Positions 22,910 through 24,778 of a stretch of DNA of 24,778 nucleotides are shown in pieces; positions within the stretch are counted from its first letter, which is position 1; each line of letters begins with the position of its first letter. The translations under genes and the position numbers were made by a program. The notes beneath the pieces are model-generated. The model did not search any database. It was not told the DNA's origin and was given only the letters and a program-made list of their open reading frames with translations. The stretch is from positions 1 through 24,778 of the forward strand of contig JBDKLD010000023.1 of the NCBI GenBank assembly GCA_039795715.1, given 5' to 3'. The DNA is from JAGOSA01 sp039795715 (GTDB taxonomy: Bacteria > Patescibacteriota > Minisyncoccia > Phycocordibacterales > UBA9973).

Positions 22910-22932
22910 CCCTCAAGCTTTGCGCTTGGGGG
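22910..22932 (-). promoter_or_regulatory. Hairpin in the uvrA 5' leader
   Basis: A 9-bp stem with one G-U (CCC-T-CAAGC at 22910-22918 with GCTTG-GGGG at 22924-22932) lies between the predicted uvrA transcription start (about 22944) and the ATG. No strong T tract follows, so it is more likely an mRNA 5' structure than a terminator. Confidence 0.45.
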
Positions 22933-22950
22933 TACCTATCTCACGATGAC

Positions 22951-22959
22951 AGTATAGCA
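22951..22959 (-). promoter_or_regulatory. Extended -10 of uvrA
   Basis: TGCTATACT on the minus strand (TGC plus TATACT). The start is expected near 22944, giving a leader of about 50 nt. No good -35 stands at 16-18 bp; TTGACA occurs only 7 bp upstream of the -10 and is too close. Confidence 0.55.
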
Positions 22960-22986
22960 TATGTGTCAAATACCCACAGGTTAGCA

Positions 22987-23015
22987 TTGAATGTCATGCC
23001 TTGCTCGCATATACT
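22987..23015 (+). promoter_or_regulatory. Promoter of the DoxX-like gene
   Basis: -35 TTGAAT (22987-22992), a 17-bp spacer, and -10 TATACT (23010-23015). Transcription should begin near 23022, only a few nt before the ATG at 23025, so the mRNA is essentially leaderless. The box overlaps the upstream TTG (23001) that would otherwise extend the frame. Confidence 0.7.
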
Positions 23016-23024
23016 TTAAATAAG

Positions 23025-24110
23025 ATGCGTTATATAGCAATGGTTTTTTCTTTTCTATTTCTGGGCGCTCATACGGCGAGCGCTCATGTTGCCTATGTTG
23101 TCCCTGCTAGCTCACTAGCAAACAAGGGCGGTATTGATTTTGCTTTTTTCTTTTCTCCTCTACAAAATATCAATTACTATGTCATAGTGCTGTGCACGTT
23201 CCTCATGATTGTGGCTATCTACTATCTAGGTCACCACATCCCACTTTTAATAAAAGAATTTGCTCATATTAAAAGACGTTTAATCAACTATGGTCCTCTT
23301 GTGCCTTGGATTCTTCGTTTGGGACTTGGGATTCTTTTTATCGGCGCTGCTTTTCATCATGTTTTTATCAGCCCAATCATGAGCGATATTGGCAATCTTG
23401 CTCCGTATGAACTTGTCATTGGATTCTCACTTCTGGTTGGATTCCTTATTACACCTAGTATCTTGGCAATTATTGGTTTCTACCTTGTCGCACTTTTTCA
23501 TGACGGCTACATACTTGGTAACCTTGAAGTCCTCGGTAGCGCAATTGCGCTTTTCCTTTTAGCAGACGGGAGGCCAGGTTTTGATGATATTGCCGGTGCT
23601 CCGACTCTCATTCGCGCAAAATTTGCCAAGTATGTTCCTTTGGTTCTACGCATCACCCTTGGTAGCGCATTCATTTTTCTGGCATTTTATGAAAAAATAT
23701 TTAACCCGCACTACTTTACTTCCGTTGTCGAAAACTACCACCTCACTTCGGTAATTCCAGTTTCAGCGGCAATGTGGACTTTCTCGGTTGGGATGATAGA
23801 GCTCCTTGTCGGTCTCTTTATTCTCTTCGGTTTCAAAACTAGAATTACTTCTGTTGTGGCTTTTTTTGTTGTCACGACAACATTCTTTTTCTTTAAAGAA
23901 GATATTTACTCGCATGTTTCGATTTTTGCCGTACTCTCTGTGCTCTTTATCACTGGTGGAGGTAAGTACTCCATTGATGAACATATCGAGCATAGCCTGT
24001 TACCAAAACCGACCACTCAAGTACGTCGCAAGATCGCATCGACAACATCAAAGTCATCGACAAAGAAAGTTGTGAAAAAGACCACTGCTCGAAAAACCAA
24101 AACTCAATAG
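23025..24110 (+). CDS. DoxX-like polytopic membrane protein with a basic C-terminal tail
   Basis: The 361-aa protein begins with a signal-peptide-like segment (MRYIAMVFSFLFLGAHTASA). About eight further hydrophobic helices follow. Two similar stretches, LRLGLGILFIGAAFHHVFISP and LRITLGSAFIFLAFYEKIFNP, each followed by two or three helices, look like tandem DoxX-type four-helix units (family: small membrane proteins linked to redox or sulfur metabolism). The tail after about residue 330 is soluble and very Lys/Thr/Ser-rich (KKVVKKTTARKTKTQ), probably cytoplasmic and able to bind nucleic acid or acidic surfaces. The ATG at 23025 is chosen because the promoter -10 ends 9 nt before it. Physiological role unknown. 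Confidence 0.8.
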   Translation: MRYIAMVFSFLFLGAHTASAHVAYVVPASSLANKGGIDFAFFFSPLQNINYYVIVLCTFLMIVAIYYLGHHIPLLIKEFAHIKRRLINYGPLVPWILRLGLGILFIGAAFHHVFISPIMSDIGNLAPYELVIGFSLLVGFLITPSILAIIGFYLVALFHDGYILGNLEVLGSAIALFLLADGRPGFDDIAGAPTLIRAKFAKYVPLVLRITLGSAFIFLAFYEKIFNPHYFTSVVENYHLTSVIPVSAAMWTFSVGMIELLVGLFILFGFKTRITSVVAFFVVTTTFFFFKEDIYSHVSIFAVLSVLFITGGGKYSIDEHIEHSLLPKPTTQVRRKIASTTSKSSTKKVVKKTTARKTKTQ

Positions 24111-24138
24111 AACGAAACCAATTTTTTCTTGACCATCT

Positions 24139-24778
24139 CTATCTCTCTATTTTGGCAACTATTGGACCAGCGGCATACGGCGCAATATCATACGGCGAAA
24201 AATAGAACGTAATATACTCACTACCGAATGTGAAATTTTCAAATAATTCCGGGTCGAGACTAGCGATTGGCTCAAAAAGTAATTCATCTGGGTTGCTAGT
24301 GTTGTCACCATTTATCCGGAGTGTGTCGACGAGCGAGTCCCGCACCGCTTTCGCTATCTTTGGCTTCAGTATTTCAAGCACTGTCGCATTTTCTGGATAC
24401 AGCCCTGCGAGCAATATTGGCGCGCCAGTACGAACATCATAGTTGAATGTTTTGAAATACTCATTTGGGTGTGCACCGCCAGTGTAGAGATTGACCGTAA
24501 AAACCAAACTCAGGTAATCGGTATTTGATTGCTCAATTTCATAATTTATCTTGAGAAAATAGGTGGCATTGGAAGATGTTGGGATTTCGGCGAGTTTGAG
24601 CGAATCGATATTTTCAATTTCTGATTCGGCGAATTTTTTGATGTCGCTATTTATCGCAGGTGGAACATTTGCAAATTGTGGGTAATCTACATCAATTGAA
24701 ACCCTCTCTTCTTCGCGAGCAATTTTTTTATCTGTTTTTACGAGCGGAACAAGCGAGACTGGTTTCTCGATATTGTCT
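24139..24778 (-). CDS. DUF4163/DUF3298-type extracytoplasmic protein (partial, N-terminus outside window)
   Basis: The frame is open from the right edge to the stop at 24139, leaving about 212 C-terminal residues. REEERVSIDVDYPQF and the following INSDIKKFAESEIE resemble the DUF4163 strand-helix start. SLVFTVNLYTGGAHPNEYFK and the later ITFYFSPYDIAPYAAGPI match DUF3298, the domain seen in RsiV-type anti-sigma factors and PdaC deacetylases. The C-terminus is complete (IVAKIER). The family usually has an N-terminal membrane anchor and acts outside the cytoplasm; binding of lysozyme or peptidoglycan is known for some members, but no catalytic domain is visible here. It converges with the DoxX-like gene, 28 nt away, with no obvious terminator between them. 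Confidence 0.8.
   Translation of the reverse strand, partial: DNIEKPVSLVPLVKTDKKIAREEERVSIDVDYPQFANVPPAINSDIKKFAESEIENIDSLKLAEIPTSSNATYFLKINYEIEQSNTDYLSLVFTVNLYTGGAHPNEYFKTFNYDVRTGAPILLAGLYPENATVLEILKPKIAKAVRDSLVDTLRINGDNTSNPDELLFEPIASLDPELFENFTFGSEYITFYFSPYDIAPYAAGPIVAKIER

Noticed and set aside
1..24778. CRISPR array
   Set aside because: No regularly spaced identical repeats were seen anywhere in the window.

Overview
The window looks like a piece of a small, streamlined bacterial genome, most likely Candidate Phyla Radiation (Patescibacteria, Parcubacteria-like). This placement is an inference. It rests on short intergenic gaps, near absence of Shine-Dalgarno sequences, a minimal 426-residue UvrC without the C-terminal helix-hairpin-helix region, a compact D-Ala-D-Ala-ligase-like enzyme, and many lineage-specific membrane or surface proteins. 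No rRNA or ribosomal protein gene is present to fix the lineage.

Layout. (1) 1-3340: the 3' end of an unknown gene, an unknown leftward 375-aa protein, and a rightward B12-binding-type radical SAM protein. The last two diverge from back-to-back promoters and each has its own terminator. (2) 3348-7294: a leftward cluster. Read from its 5' end it has a predicted five-way-junction RNA (7138-7294), two related small membrane proteins, a third membrane protein, a stand-alone FtsK-gamma-like protein, and an 811-aa protein with a zinc ribbon and a PD-(D/E)XK-type nuclease motif. (3) 7295-8226: an AT-rich, essentially gene-free region with many inverted repeats. It ends in a terminator/antiterminator-like structure. 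(4) 8227-11656: a rightward mobile-element module with a small Cys-containing protein, a RepA-like ATPase, a 32-bp perfect palindrome, a small acidic protein, and a large serine recombinase. The last 22 or so recombinase codons run antisense through tRNA-Ala(UGC). Regions 2-4 are probably an integrated element or part of one, inserted at the 3' end of that tRNA. No convincing left attachment site was found.

(5) 11590-24778: likely chromosomal backbone. It holds tRNA-Ala, a small membrane protein, an unknown 136-aa protein, a Ddl-like ligase, a membrane-anchored unknown protein, UvrC, an unknown protein divergent from UvrC, a 1401-residue beta-propeller/Ig surface protein, UvrA, a DoxX-like membrane protein, and the C-terminal part of a DUF4163/DUF3298-type protein cut by the right edge. 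UvrA and UvrC belong to nucleotide excision repair.

Promoters follow a sigma-70-like pattern, often with an extended -10 (TGn). In several genes the -10 lies only 6-9 nt before the start codon, which predicts leaderless mRNAs. The parts most worth pursuing are the leftward cluster with its structured RNA and nuclease-like protein, and the attenuator-like leader in front of the replication gene.
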